64,000 bases of DNA, from assembly GCF_010183535.1 (NCBI RefSeq), contig NC_071333.1:10166587-10230586 (forward strand), read 5' to 3'. Shown here piece after piece: positions 23,050 to 35,858 of this stretch. Origin of the DNA: Caenorhabditis remanei. Lineage: Eukaryota; Nematoda; Chromadorea; Rhabditida; Rhabditidae. Within the stretch, counting starts at the first letter, position 1, and each line of letters begins with the position of its first letter. The position numbers and the translations under genes were made by a program. The notes under the pieces are model-generated. The model made no database searches, was not told the DNA's origin, and saw nothing but the letters and a program-made list of their open reading frames with translations.

Positions 23050-26000
23050 ACTGGAGTGATGTCTGGAACAAATTAGAAACCGAATTAGAATTGAAAAATA
23101 GACGTTGGGTAATTAGGTATTACGAAAAAAAGAGAGACAGCAAAACCTATATTTTTGACAACTAATCACCAGGTTTATGTTGCTTTTTCTTAGAAAACAA
23201 TGGAACAAACAAAAAAACGAGAACGGCAAAACGAGTAGTTTCATATCAAAGAAACAGAGTCAGCATAAGAAATAGTGAAACACGAAGAAAACCATTGCAG
23301 TGGTGAAAAGCTCCTATCACCAAACTGCTCTATTCACAAAGATTGATGTTCAACCAGAAGAAAAAATTGCTTCGAACATGTGTAGGACCGCAATAAATAA
23401 TCAAGAAGGATGTACGGCACAGGAGGATGGCCGTAAAAATTGCGGGATAGGGAGGTGCCGTTTGTCAGAGGATCCACCACACCACAATATGACAAATTTT
23501 ATGGGGCGGTGGAGAATAAAAATTTTGAGAATGAGAAAGAAGGAATATGAAGTTTAAATAGAATTCAATTGTTTTCATCTAGCGTTATTGAGTTTTCAGA
23601 GCTAGAAAAGATTGAGCGTTTAATGATCGATTAATAAATTAATTTGATAAATGTTGTTACAGTTATAGGAACATCCGCCTACTCCAAAACGCTAAGCTTG
23701 CCCTTACGTGATTTGAGAAGAGGGAGTTTGGTGTTTCATTTCTTGATTTCACAATCTTTAAAATCAGAAGCAGCTTAAAGTGAAAATCCGTCAACAGCTG
23801 AAAACTTCAACATTGATAATGTTAGTCCCGATGAGAAAGTGTAGAGTATTTCAGAATAGAACATTGTACAACAAAACGAAGGAAAAGAGAAAAGACAAGT
23901 TGCTTTTGAGAAGTGAGTTGCTTTAGTAGAAACCCGGTGAAGCGAGACAAGTTAAGAGAAAAGGCTGAATGGCTATTCGGAATGGTTATGAGGAAAATCC
24001 ATCAAAATTGCACATATCATCCAGTATCTTCTTTTTTTCACCATATTATTTTTGTTATATGAAAAAAAAAGCGAGAGCAACGACGCTAATCCCGATTAAA
24101 AAACGGCTCCGGAAATCATGTCGGAACTTGTGACACTGCTTGATATTCAATACGATGATGAAACTGATATGATAATGAAAGCTGAAACAGACTCAAAAAC
24201 AGATGGAAAGTGTGTATTCCCCAAAGCTAGAAATTAATTACGAGAATATCCGGTGTGTTGTTGGAAGAAACGGAAATGGAGAGAGTCTAATGTAAGCTTT
24301 TCTACTACTGAACTATTTGCTCTCTAATTGAATATTCATTCGTTTATGTTATGTTGGACTAGATATCTCTCTATGAATTTCGTCGTCACTACCTACCCGA
24401 GAAGAAACAAAAAAAACGAATGACCATAATGAGAAAAGAGCATTTAAAACATTGGACAAGTGTTGTCGGGGTCATCAGAATGTAGAGAGAGCATCAACGT
24501 AATGGTCGATAATTTCGGTAAGATGAGCTCGTGGGAAAAGGAAGAAGGTGAAATGGAATCTGCCTGTTTTCCGGCCACTCACGCACTATTTCTATCGGCA
24601 CTCTCTCTCTTTCGAAAAAGAGCATCTTCGCCGACGCAAGATGGATCAAATAACGTTTCAAATCTCAACCGTTTCACTTTTCGAAGCGGAACACAGGTTA
24701 TTGTGTTTATTGTGTCATGTGGGTAGAATAACTTCAGAATGTACGTGTGTTGTACTAAAAAAAAAGGATTAGCTCACATTTAAAAAAAAAACTATCAGAT
24801 ACGTTTTGAAATCAGTAACTGGTTTTTAGCATAGCTTGAAAACAATTCATGTGTTTTTAATACGTTTTCTAACACTGTCAGCACAAAAAGAATGTGCTGA
24901 TGTTTCAAAAAAAGTTTGACGGAAAATCCGTGAGACACTCAATCACATTTGAAACATTCCATTGTTTTTGGTAAGGACACCCACACTTTTTTGGGCAAAG
25001 TGCAACCAAAAACAGGAAAGAGATTGTGGAAATGGGAGGAGTTGGTTCACAGCTTCATGCTCAACCAAATCCTGCTTAGCAATCGATTTCCTTCACCTTT
25101 TCCGGTTTCTTCTATTCCATTTCCTATCTATTTTGGTTTAACGGTGCTGGATTATCGGGCTATCGGATTAGCGCATTGATCTGCACATCCCTCTTTGCCA
25201 CAGCTTTTAGACGCTTTTCTATTTCTCCAAGAACTTTGAATATAAACAACTCAGATATTGATAAAGGGAAGATTAACAATAATTTTATAGTTAATACGGG
25301 AAAATATGAACATTAGAAACGGTTTCGGCATGTTTGTTTATACACTACTTTCTTTTTGAGGTATTATCTAGATATCTTCTTATTGTGCTCCCGAGAAGCA
25401 GTTTACCGTGTAATTTAATTTTTGAGGCATTCCTTTGAATAGGCTTTCTCAACTTCTTCATCGGAATGTGAGTCTTTTCTGAGAATCGGAATATACTAAA
25501 AACGAACATATCATAAGACAGAATTTCAGTATAGGCACGAAAAATTTAACTGTTTTGTGAAAAAAGGACATAAATAGTTTTGCATTTAATCATAAGGATA
25601 CAAGAATTTTGCTATCGGCACCAGCTCTAGAAATATTTAAGACGGGTGGAGTAGATGGTTTATATATAGTATGACAGTGTCTTACTACAATTCTTGACAG
25701 CATCCTACAGTAATCATCTTCAGATCTAAACTGAAGACTTTATGATCAGTATAGTTTCTTGGGCAAACAATCTATGAGAGTGAATAATACTAGACCTTCG
25801 GATTTTTCTGAAAACGCATTGCTGGATTGTCAGACAAGTGTTGTGCAGAGAAAGCCCTGAAAAGGTGGAAAGGTGAGCGTTTTGAAAACAAAGTGAATGG
25901 GTGAAACGAAAAAGGTTCCAACAAGTTGTGCTCCCCAACATCTGACGGGAAACAATAGAGGTAGCGGTGGCGTGAAAATCGGTGACCCCGTCATCGACGT

Positions 26001-29000
26001 CTTCTTCTTTGACGGCAGTGCACAAAACAATTGACTGAGACTCCTGAAGGGAAGAAAGCCGCGCCCATCGTGTCGCTCCCTTTCTTCCTGTCAAGCACAA
26101 GGAAACCCCTCACTTTTCATCCACACAACGTGAAATTAAAAGTGAAACAGAGCATAGAATCAACGTGTGTGCGGTAGAAAAAAATACGAAAGAAAGAAAC
26201 GGGAGCAGCTTTTCTTGGAAAACATAAAGTGACAAACGAACGGACGGGGGTTGGTGGGGCCACCCTTCGAAATATGAACGATTAGTTGAGAAGAGGGTAA
26301 AAGTGTGTTGTTTAGTGTCCGGAAGAGGAAAAGCAAATCTGGTAGTGTAAAAAAGGGGAAGAAGAAGAAGAAGCGAAGGAAAAATGAAACGCAGAAGAAG
26401 AACTCCGGGCATCAGAATTAGATTTACTAATGCCTCCACTCATTTGCCGCAGTATTTTGTTGTTGAGTTCGTCAAAGTGACGATGATCGACTTGGATTTT
26501 AGGTACAAGCTTTGTTTGGAATAACGGGAATTTCTCGTGAATATGGTTGAAAAACGGATAAGTGCAAGAAATTGGATAAGTTTATACATGTAGATTAAAT
26601 ATGTTACCTATTGAATACGTGCTGAATTTCATACAAGATTGATTTTGGTCTTTATTTGATCTGAAAATATTTTAATCACACAGAATGCGTTCATACTGAA
26701 CTAATAATCTAAAAATACAAGGACTTGATCAAAGTAAGGTAACGAACCAATTTTCCATTTTGCAAAAACAAAGACCACAACAAATTTTTTGGAAAAAAGT
26801 TGGTTTCGGTTTGATTTTCATGAATTTTAAACTCAGAATTGGGTTTCGGTAAGCAGTCGTTAAATCCGGATGATAGGGAAAGGTTTTTTGAAGTGGTTTA
26901 AAAATTGAAAACTTTTGAAATTCCCATCAAACAGAACGGGGTGAGCTAAAAAAACAAAGACTCTTCAGTTTTTGAAAATTAGTTGAAAAACCAGAAAGAA
27001 AGAAGCAAAATTGCCACGCGAGACGTTTTGATGTCGCCGAAAGAGTCGAGCCGGAAGATGAAAAGTGAATGAAGTTCGAGTTGTGGTTAGAATTGAAACT
27101 CTCGAAAAGTTCTACTAGACTTTGTTTCTTCTTTTGGAAACAAACTAATAGAAAATGTATGGACGATGGCGTTGACTAATGGGATGTTCTTTTTTCAAGA
27201 AGAATTCTAGGACACTGTCATTTTGAAAATGAAAACAGAAAAACCCATTCAAGGGGATACAATTTTAACGGAGACAAACGCATTAGGAATTGCTTGAGTG
27301 GTCCTAAACTATAATTATTTTTATGCAGGGACCTACTCAATTTGAATGTCGTTATTTTTATATACATGCTCAGCACCGGTGAGCCACCCCATACACCCCC
27401 AATTTGAAGACGGGACACCGCTCAGACCTTCACTTTGAATTGCTTCTTCTTTTTTTCGAGCGATGGAAATAAATAGAGGAAATCTCTACTCGTGGCCGAC
27501 TCAATTTTCATATTACTTGCGTATTGTAGTCATAAAAACATAAAATCATGATTGTAAATCTTACCCTTTCGCCAATCTAAAAGCTCCATGCGGAGAAATA
27601 AAATATGATTGGTTGAAAGAAAGAAAAGGGCAAATCTCATGGAGCTTACATGTTTGAAATTAGTGGATGGCACATTTTAGTATGGCTAGTGTGTTGTTGC
27701 GGTACTCGTTGGGATGATTGATGATTTCATGCATATATCTCGCAGAGCCTCTTATTTTGCAACATGGGATGAGACAAGAGATTTGAAACGTTTTGACAGG
27801 AAAGAGACAAGCCCAAAAGGTCAGATGGAGAAAAATACGCGTGATATGTTTCTAAAAAGGAAAGCGGTATATAGAAAGGACACGTTCGTAGAGCATCAAG
27901 AAGAGAAATGTTGAAATCTCAAATTTTTGTTGATTAGAACAAAAAACCAATAGATGTTTTGAGTTTTCTTTGATAATCACATCTAGCTTATGACAGTTAT
28001 TTTGTCATGAGTAGTTGTCTACAGTAATCTGCCATAAGAGCGACAAATTTCTATACATAGGTTATACACAGTCAATATGTACTATTTCTATCTTAACAGT
28101 ATCGGTGAATAATTAGACTTTTAAAGTCATTGTTTTAAGGGATTCATAATTTTTTGTTCAAACTTTGAACAAATTGAGAAGAATAGGGTGTGAAAGTTTC
28201 TTAAGAAAGCATTGACCACACAAGAAGACGACGACGTTTTGAAGAAAGAAGAAGAAACGGATTAACAAAGAGGAAACCGATGTGAGTTGCAAAGTGGTAG
28301 AGGATGAATTGCAACATGTTACTGCACACTGGGATACTAGATAATGCAGAAATGATAGAGTGTGAAGAAGAGTGTCTCTCGAAGAAAAACACCAATGTCC
28401 CAAAGGGCACGAAGAAGTCGTTGGTAGTTTTGAAGACATCCCGTCGGCCTTCGGAAGACTTGTTTCTCTCTCGTTGGTCTCGTTTCGAGCTTCTTCATAT
28501 CCTTCAGAATGCTTTGTCATTTTTTAGAAGAAGAGGCCAAAACCAGCAACGGCTGTATCGGCGCGGCGACGAAAAAACACATAACATGTCTATGATGCGC
28601 ATATATTCGTTTCCAGCTAATCCCTCATGTCGTTTTTGACGCAATGCCATTGAATTGCTCCAATATGGGAAAAACGAGTCTGGAGAACCGTGGTTTTGTA
28701 ACTTTTGGGCTGAGAAAAGGGATACGGCAAATGTCAAAAATAGAAGATATGTAAGAACAATGTAACACATTTAGGGATGCGCTGCTCCTATGCTTGGATT
28801 AGCTGTCACATTTTCACATTTCCGAAATTTCCCAATGCACTGGCATCTGGCTTAATCTTGTTCCAAATTGTTAGTCCCCCTTTTTAGTTCTGGACTACTA
28901 TCAGACAAATGTGTGCATCGACATAGTTGAGAAGAAGGAGGGGCAAAAACAAGCGGAAAACATCTCTTGAGAGCAGTTTTAATTGGCAAAATTTTTATTC

Positions 29001-29370
29001 ATCTTGCCTAACTGAACAGAACTTGAGTGTTTTCTCTACATATCTATCTATCCAACTGCGAGTTTTCCGATGTTCCACGCGTCGTGATGAAATTGAACAT
29101 GCTTCGTTGGGCGGCAAGTTAAAAGAGATAGAAAGAAGAAAAAAAAAACGTATTTGATCACTTTTTATTCTCTACTGCACAGAAACTTTTCAACTGAGCT
29201 CGTTGTTCTTGAAATTATATTTACTACTTCCGTCTCATCCATTGGTTCAAATCTTTGTCCCATTCCCAAAAGAAGGAACCACTTTTACTCTATTTCATTC
29301 TACTGTCACATCTTCTTGTTTCTGAATAGTGTTGCTGAAATCAAGTTTGTATTACGGATCGTTATTACTA
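23050..29370. other. Large intergenic region, no supported gene
   Basis: This is 6.3 kb with scattered open frames but no exon chain that closes in phase. Higher-GC patches lie near 24500-24700, 25850-26420 and 28200-28640. The last contains an uninterrupted minus-strand frame of 120 codons (28158-28520) with no known motif. A hairpin spans 24878-24900. Confidence 0.4.
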
Positions 29371-29898
29371 ATGACCCGTCTACGAAGTATTGTGGTCTGC
29401 ACTATTCTTTTTCTCCTATTCCTTATTTATTGCTGGATACTGAAAGTAGGTCAATTATTTTGTTTTACCCTCAATATATATTTTTCAGAACAAACCAATG
29501 AGAACCAAATCATTGATTTTCAAAGAAACTAATATTCTGCCCGATTTGACATTTTCAAAACTAGCTGACCTTGAAAACAGAATGGTAATTGAGTTGGATG
29601 CTCTTTCCATGGAAGAATACGATAAAATAAAAAACAAGAGCATCAAATCTGAATCTGTGCAAGAATACGGATTGATTCAAATCATTGTATTCATATCTTG
29701 TTCTATGTAAGTTTGTACAACTGATTTTTTTCAATTGTTTAATATACTTCTAGAAGTGGAATCATACTTGTTCTCTGCATTGCTCGTCGTTTTTACATTC
29801 AAAATGACGACGAATTTGATGCCGAACGAGTATTGAGCACCAGTGTCATAAGCAGCCAGGAAAAATTATTTGGGAGCTATCAAACCAATCAGAACTAA
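29371..29898 (+). CDS. Small two-TM membrane protein, 145 aa, unknown function
   Basis: Exons 29371-29445, 29489-29706 and 29754-29898 have good GT-AG junctions and close in phase. The protein starts with a membrane span (IVVCTILFLLFLIYCWIL). A middle segment of about 60 residues rich in Lys/Glu/Asp follows, then a second span (LIQIIVFISCSIISGIILVL) and a polar tail. No cysteine pattern or known motif is seen. It lies 160 bp upstream of another small TM gene on the same strand, an arrangement compatible with a worm operon or a tandem pair of related genes. Start choice: this ATG places the first TM at residue 5; upstream sequence is out of frame. Confidence 0.65.
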
Positions 29899-30058
29899 TT
29901 TAAAATTTTGTTTTCTTTAACTTTATCACTTTCATTTTTTCTAATGAATCTTTTAATGATTCACATTACTCTTCGATGCGTTCATAACTTCTGATGAAAT
30001 CATTCGAGCAAATATAATTAAAAATAGATACTTTGAGATATGTAGTAACTGGAATTAT

Positions 30059-30614
30059 ATGAATGTTTATCTTGTACACCTCCCCGCCCCAACCCTTCTA
30101 GATTTGATAAGACTTCCCTCGCAGCACATTGTTGTGCTGTTTGCATTGTTGTTCGCAATGGGAGAGCATCTTCTGATTGCCTCTCTCTTTGTGTTTGCTA
30201 TTCCAGTCGATTCTGTACATTTTCTTTCGGAAGCCAGCGATATTTCTCCGGAATTGAATTATAGTCGGGATATTCTGAATTTCATTCTAGACACTGTCTC
30301 GGTCACCGTCTTGATTTTATTGACACTTGTGCTGTAAGTTGATTTCATTCATCTTATTACGAAACGAAACTATTTTTAGTATAACAATTGGTGTTATCAT
30401 ATTCTTCCACTGTAAATGTTCCCCAAAAGCAACGGCAACCGCTCGCGATGACAATGACTACAGATACTATATTGCTAGTTCCAAGAAGTATAATTTGGCA
30501 GTGACGGACTTCAATTGTAACCAACAAAACAGGATGCAGAATTCCAATACAAGGACAGCCAAGAAGCTGTCAGCAATTCTGGAGAATCAATTGGATCCCC
30601 CGTTTGTTGTGTGA
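30059..30614 (+). CDS. Small membrane protein, 136-169 aa, unknown function
   Basis: Two exons, 30059-30333 and 30380-30614, join in phase. The ATG at 30059 gives 169 aa. An in-frame ATG at 30158 gives 136 aa and a cleaner signal-peptide-like start (MGEHLLIASLFVFAIPVDS). A second hydrophobic stretch spans the exon junction (SVTVLILLTLVLVITIGVII). After it come HCKCS and a Lys/Asn/Gln-rich cytosolic tail. The likely topology is a short exposed loop of about 30 residues between signal or TM1 and TM2. It follows the previous small TM gene by 160 bp. No family is recognised. Confidence 0.6.
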
Positions 30615-30872
30615 GTGCAATTTCTAATTCATATCCAATCCATTTCAATACTGTGTTCAACTTTGTATTCTGATTTTGAAACGTGTTCCCAGTTTGTCCA
30701 GAATGAATATTTCGGAATATGAAGTTTATTAAATTGGATTAAAGGAAGATTTTTAAAATCGAAGTATTTGGAAACATATTTGGCTTATGAATATAAATTG
30801 AAAAACGTAGCCAGAAAAACGTTGTCAAAATAGTAAATAATGCAATAGACTAAATTATTAAGTTTCTCGTTT

Positions 30873-33800
30873 TTAATCGTGAACTTTTTCCATCTCGAAA
30901 ATTTGAAGACCATCCACTTTTTTCAGTTCCTTGATTCCTTGTGGGGTAAAAAATATGAATTGGTTTTGCGGGAACAGTTCTGTTGCCATCTCAACAAGAA
31001 GGTCCATAACGATCTGAAATAAGAAATATTGAATTAGTACAATTTTTTAAAGTATCAGGTTGCTAAGCCAATTTTTATCAGTATTGAAAGCTATCGTACT
31101 CGAAAATATGTGACAGGAATATAATTGTTTTATAATTAGTTAACATGTCAGAAACCAAAGTTCGTTCGGAGAAGAATTGTTCCATTGAACTTGGATCTTC
31201 TAATTTGAGATTTCGGAAACGGAAGGTGATCAAGTGAGATTTTAAATTAGAACGGTGTAAATAGAAACCCAGTAGCTTAGCAATAAGTATGATTGTGTTG
31301 AGTGAACAGTTTCTTACAGGTCAGAAGAAGAGAAAAAACTGCAAAAATAACAATAAACGTTCGAACAACAACTCGTTCAATTACCATGTTAGCAAACTAC
31401 CCTTCAATAATTTCTGACCTCAGAAGTTTCTAGCTCTTCATCAGTGTTATCATCGTCCAATTTGTTGAAATCAAGGTCTCTCTCCTTGCAAGATTTCACA
31501 TCGATTATAAGCTTCTTCGACTCGTGATCAAGGATAAGATTTCCGGCCATGTTTCCTTTTATCGCCAGAATATCTTGGAATTTTGCTCTAACTTTTTCTT
31601 CAGTAGCCGTTTTAAGTTTTGGAAAGGTTCTATTGCGTGCATCTAGAGTGATACGGAAAGTAGTCAGCTCATCCTTCAAAGCATCACAATGTTTTTTATT
31701 TTTCTTCGTAGTTTCTTTGAAAGCCTCATATGATGCAAGAGTCACTGAAGTGTCGCAGCCCACCGAAATTTCCTTCAAAGTGTTTTCCATTTCCAACAAG
31801 ATTTCTCCAGCTTTCTTTATTACTGGAAAACCGGTTAGACATGGCGGATCAGTTTCTCCTTTAGGCTTTTCCATTTTCGACTTATATTCTTTCCATTTTT
31901 CTTCAGCCTTATCTTTTTCGGTTTTTAATTCAGCTTCCTTGTTGAGAAACTTTTGCTCGTCGTTTTTGATTATAAGCAGTCGTTGTTGGAGAATTTCCGC
32001 CTTACTATCTTCTTCATCAAGTACAACTTTCATATGTTTCATTCTTTCTTGTACATCACTGGCTTCTTTTTTCAAATCTTCCACAATTTGTACTTTTTCC
32101 TCATGAAATTCAACTAAAACCGTTTTCTCATTGATGATTTCGGCAAGTTCTTTTTGAAATGTTTCGTAATCGTTATCATTTGTTACCAAACGCTTTTGTA
32201 AGTCTTCTATTCCAATTTTGATTTCATCCAATTTGTTTTTTGTTGTTATACTCTCGATGTCCGGTGCACTATCACTTAACTCAGACTTCAGTTTGCGTTC
32301 TTTTTTACCAATATTCATCAACTTCAATTCAATTGCACACAGTTCTTTTTTAAGATCTCTTTCTTTTCTTTGAGCTACTTCCAGTATTTTTTTGTCTCGT
32401 TTACTCTGTATTTGATGTTTTCTTCCAAATTGACTTCTTCCTCCATCTTACATCGTTTTTCACTCAAAGTTTTTTTGTCAGTGTTGGTCGAAGAATTGTC
32501 GAACAATCCGTTTCCGACTCCTTTTCTTCCAGCATAGAAACGATACTGTCTATCGCTCTCACCTGGATACACCACATCTCCTTTCAAAGTACATGCCTTC
32601 TTAATATTGGTCGGTATCGTGTCGCTGTTCATATCCTTCATTGCCTGGACATGATCTTCTATCAAGATGGTCTGCTCACAAGCAGGTTTATCAATGAGAA
32701 CATTGCTATAAAACACATAAGTTTTGTCACATTTCGAGAATAACAACTCACTGAACATCATCATCCGAAATCTTTAAAAGCTGATACATTGTCTTATATT
32801 GTGAAGGAGGTTCCATGAGATTCGAGTAGCGTTTCCCTGCGAACTTGCTCACAACTATATTTGGTTTTTCCATATTATCTAAGTTCATTGCTATAAAAAT
32901 GTCACGAAGTTTTTTTGCATCGCTGTGTGTTGAGCAAATATAATTATCATAGTGACGTCGAAGAAACTCTTCCACTGTGAATGCCCACTTCGTATCCGAC
33001 AAAGTGATGTACTTTCCAATTGGTCCTTTCGGCATTGTTGTGAACAAATGCCGATTTTTCTCTATTTCAATTCCTATTTCCTCTAATTTTGGTCCGAATC
33101 TTAAAAAAATATACCCATTAAGTGAAAATCTTCTGTTTGAAAGCCAAACCTGTTGATGCAATTTTTTTTGACTTCCAATGTTTTGATTTCCCATTCGTTC
33201 AATCTGATTCTGCGTCTTGAACCAGCTAGCTCATAATCTTGACCATCAAGTTTTTTGACTATTACTTTGATATTTTCTCGAACAGATTCGATTTCCTTCT
33301 CTAGGCACTTCTTCTTTTCGTTTTCATTTTCTTGAATTTTTACCACCTCATCAAGTTCAGATTTTGTTGTTCTTTTTCGCTGAACATAATTTGTTTTTCC
33401 CTCCTCCACTAGCAATTTTGCGTACTTTTCATCTTGTTCTTCAATAACTTTCTCAGCATCTGCTCGGTTTTTTCGGTTTCTTCTTATTTTACGCTGAATA
33501 TTTTTTGCTTTCACTTCTAACTTCAGTACTGATATTTTCGCCTCACTTTCCTCTTAGCGAGCATCATCCATCATTGATTTTATCACTTCTACCTCATCAA
33601 ACATGTCTTGCTTATCTTTCGCTTTCTCAGCTCTATCTTCTCGATTTTTAGTATAGGCATCCTGTGTTTCCTCAAAGAACTTCTTGCAAACTGTTTCTCG
33701 TTTTTGATTAATCTCAAGGCTGTCCTCGAGTTCCTGAACTTCACAGAAAGAGAGTTTCCATCGGTAAACGTTGATTTGTTCACGTAGCTTCAACATTCTC

Positions 33801-34854
33801 TCTTGTTGTTTATGTTGTTCTTCCATTCGAAGTAATTTCATTTTGTCTCGTTTGAAACTTTCTGTTTTATCCTCTGCGACTTTGTTACAATCATCAATGG
33901 CAGATGTGGCAGAAGAGTAAGATTCTTCGATTTTGCTCAGATTGGTAGATTCAATGTAGAGCTTGTAAAGGACTGGTGGTTTCAAATTGGAGAGATATGT
34001 TCTTGTTCTGTCTTGAGTCATCCAAAAAACTGGATTCTCGCAATGAATATTGAATCGTTTCAGTATTTTATCGATGGAACCTTTAGTACTTCCAATGGTT
34101 TTTTCTACGCCGTTGATCACACTTGTCACTTTGTACGCCGACGTTGTTTTATGTATAGTTCGCGAGATTGTAATACATTTTCCAAACTGTGGAAAATTAT
34201 TGAATCCTTCATTTGTCAGAGTCACGTTGATTCTGGCCGATCTTAAAAAGCTCTGTTGTTTTGCAAAATCAAATGTTTGTGACTTTCGTAGCCTCACAGT
34301 GCACGTACCCTTCATCATCTTTGATATATTGTTTCACGTTGTCCCCTCTATTGTTGTCAGATGCTTTACCACCAAGACACAAATGAATCGCAGCAAACAG
34401 AGCACTCTTGCCACCTGAATTCGTAACTTGATTAAGAACGAGATTAACCAAACTCACTTCCGTTAGCTCCTCCGATATAAAAACAATTATTGTCTCGGAC
34501 ATTGAACTCAATTAGGAGATGTTTGTGGCACATGAAATTCTCCAATTCCACCTTTGCAATTCGCCCAGCAACCATCACTTTTTCTCCATTTTTCCACGTT
34601 TCCGAAATATCCATTTTGCTTGCATCTAACAAATCGAAACTATTTATTTGTTCATTATCCACCAAATCCAAATTGAGTGCTAGTTTGCTATTTGACAACT
34701 CAGATGTATCCATTTGACCATCATCATTTGATTTAGCGAGGATTTCTTGACCATGTTCCACTAAGAAGTTTGGAGCAACAAAATCTTCCGAATCACCAAG
34801 CCTAGGTCTTTTCGACGGCAAACCAGCCGGGAGGTCTTGTTGTTCTTCCATCAT
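30873..34854 (-). pseudogene. Decayed SMC6-like gene (SMC5/6 complex subunit paralogue)
   Basis: SMC6 is a head-hinge-coiled-coil ATPase of the SMC5/6 DNA-repair complex. Here the N-terminal head is intact: LENFMCHKHLLIEF, Walker A GANGSGKS (across the 34446/34419 intron) and the SMC6-type NRGDNVKQYIKD. The coiled coil, an SMC6-like hinge (33060 to 32600) and a C-terminal exon (30873-31013; MDLLVEM, FFTPQ) are also recognisable. Several lesions are visible. There is an in-frame TAA at 33554-33556 with the same frame continuing beyond it, and a frame change near 32370-32420 next to a run of seven A. Where LSGGERSF should be there is only a remnant (EQFFSERTL, about 31144-31207), and no Walker B (DEFD) was found between 31014 and 31419. 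The functional smc-6 is known on another chromosome in C. elegans. It could still be transcribed or annotated as coding with altered exons. Confidence 0.8.
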
Positions 34855-35858
34855 AACCTACTGGATTGCACTACACCATTCGATCAGATCTGGAATAATA
34901 AAATTTGTAAAAATTACTGTACTCAAAAAAAAAGAGGCAATATCTTCGAAGATATGAATTAAACAAAATCATGACTGAAGATCGGAGAGAACATTGTCGC
35001 TAGAGTTGTGTCACGTGTTCATGCAGATGTTGTAGTATTGATCTAAGAAGCTCGAAAGATATCTGACTGAAATGTAAATGTGAAGACAGGATAAATAGAA
35101 CACATATGTTACTACTAAATAAAAAATAGGAAAACTTTCAATTTTTTTTGAACTGAAAGTCATTTTCTTCGGAAAAAATGAAAATCCTATTCACACAGCC
35201 AAGTCAGAGATGTTCCTAATTTTCGAAAAAACAAAAAATATGTGATAAAAAAATTTTAGGGAAATTATTCAAATTGCTAACGCATACTGATATGTTGATT
35301 AACCAGAATGCGGTGCATTGGCGCAAATAGTGTAATGGCACGTAAACAACAATTGAACGACTACAATGAAAGTGTGCTCCACTGTGAACTGGGTAGAAGC
35401 GGAAAATTCAAAGAAGAAAGCACAAGCGAATTTACCATATTTTCATGTTTTTCTGCGGGAAAACAGGTTTTTGTGTGAAAAAATGTCTTGTAGGCACAGG
35501 GAAACAGATTTCAATTAGTATACAACTGGTTTTTTCTGACTTATGGAAAACTAGGCTGTTTTTAAATGAAAACTTATTAAATTTGAACGATACGTGTCAA
35601 ATACGATGAAAATTTATGTATTTCTGATATATGATGAATATTTCATAGCATTTCCTGTGAATATATTGTCCAGATTCTTGTTTTTTAAAAATCTCTCTAT
35701 GACTTTTATTGTTATTCCATGCGTACCGCTTGTTTTTCAACAAAAACTGTCTGAATTAGATAACTGTTCTTTCTCTTTCTTAAAATGGCGTGAATGCAAG
35801 TTAAAATAGCATTTTTTATTAGAATAATGATTTAAAAATAAAAGTGGAATGCGAATGT
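34855..35858. other. Spacer between SMC6-like pseudogene and collagen
   Basis: AT-rich with no gene seen. It contains the collagen poly(A) signal at 35815. Confidence 0.5.
35815..35820 (-). terminator. Poly(A) signal of the collagen gene
   Basis: AATAAA on the minus strand, about 40 nt after the collagen stop codon. Confidence 0.6.

Noticed and set aside
22821..23165. Plus-strand frame of 114 codons that looks coding
   Set aside because: It is the complement of exon 1 of the minus-strand secretory gene, whose signal peptide, splice sites and phase are far stronger.
25796..25856. Candidate minus exon with two cysteines, phase-compatible with 22372
   Set aside because: The nearer exon at 22907-23049 supplies a signal peptide and a better donor; this one has no upstream partner in phase.
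29249..29262. B-box-like GGTTCAAATC, possible tRNA
   Set aside because: No matching A-box or cloverleaf around it.
31549..32106. 185-codon plus-strand frame
   Set aside because: It is the opposite strand of the SMC6-like coiled coil; Ser/Phe-rich composition results from Lys/Glu codons on the other strand.
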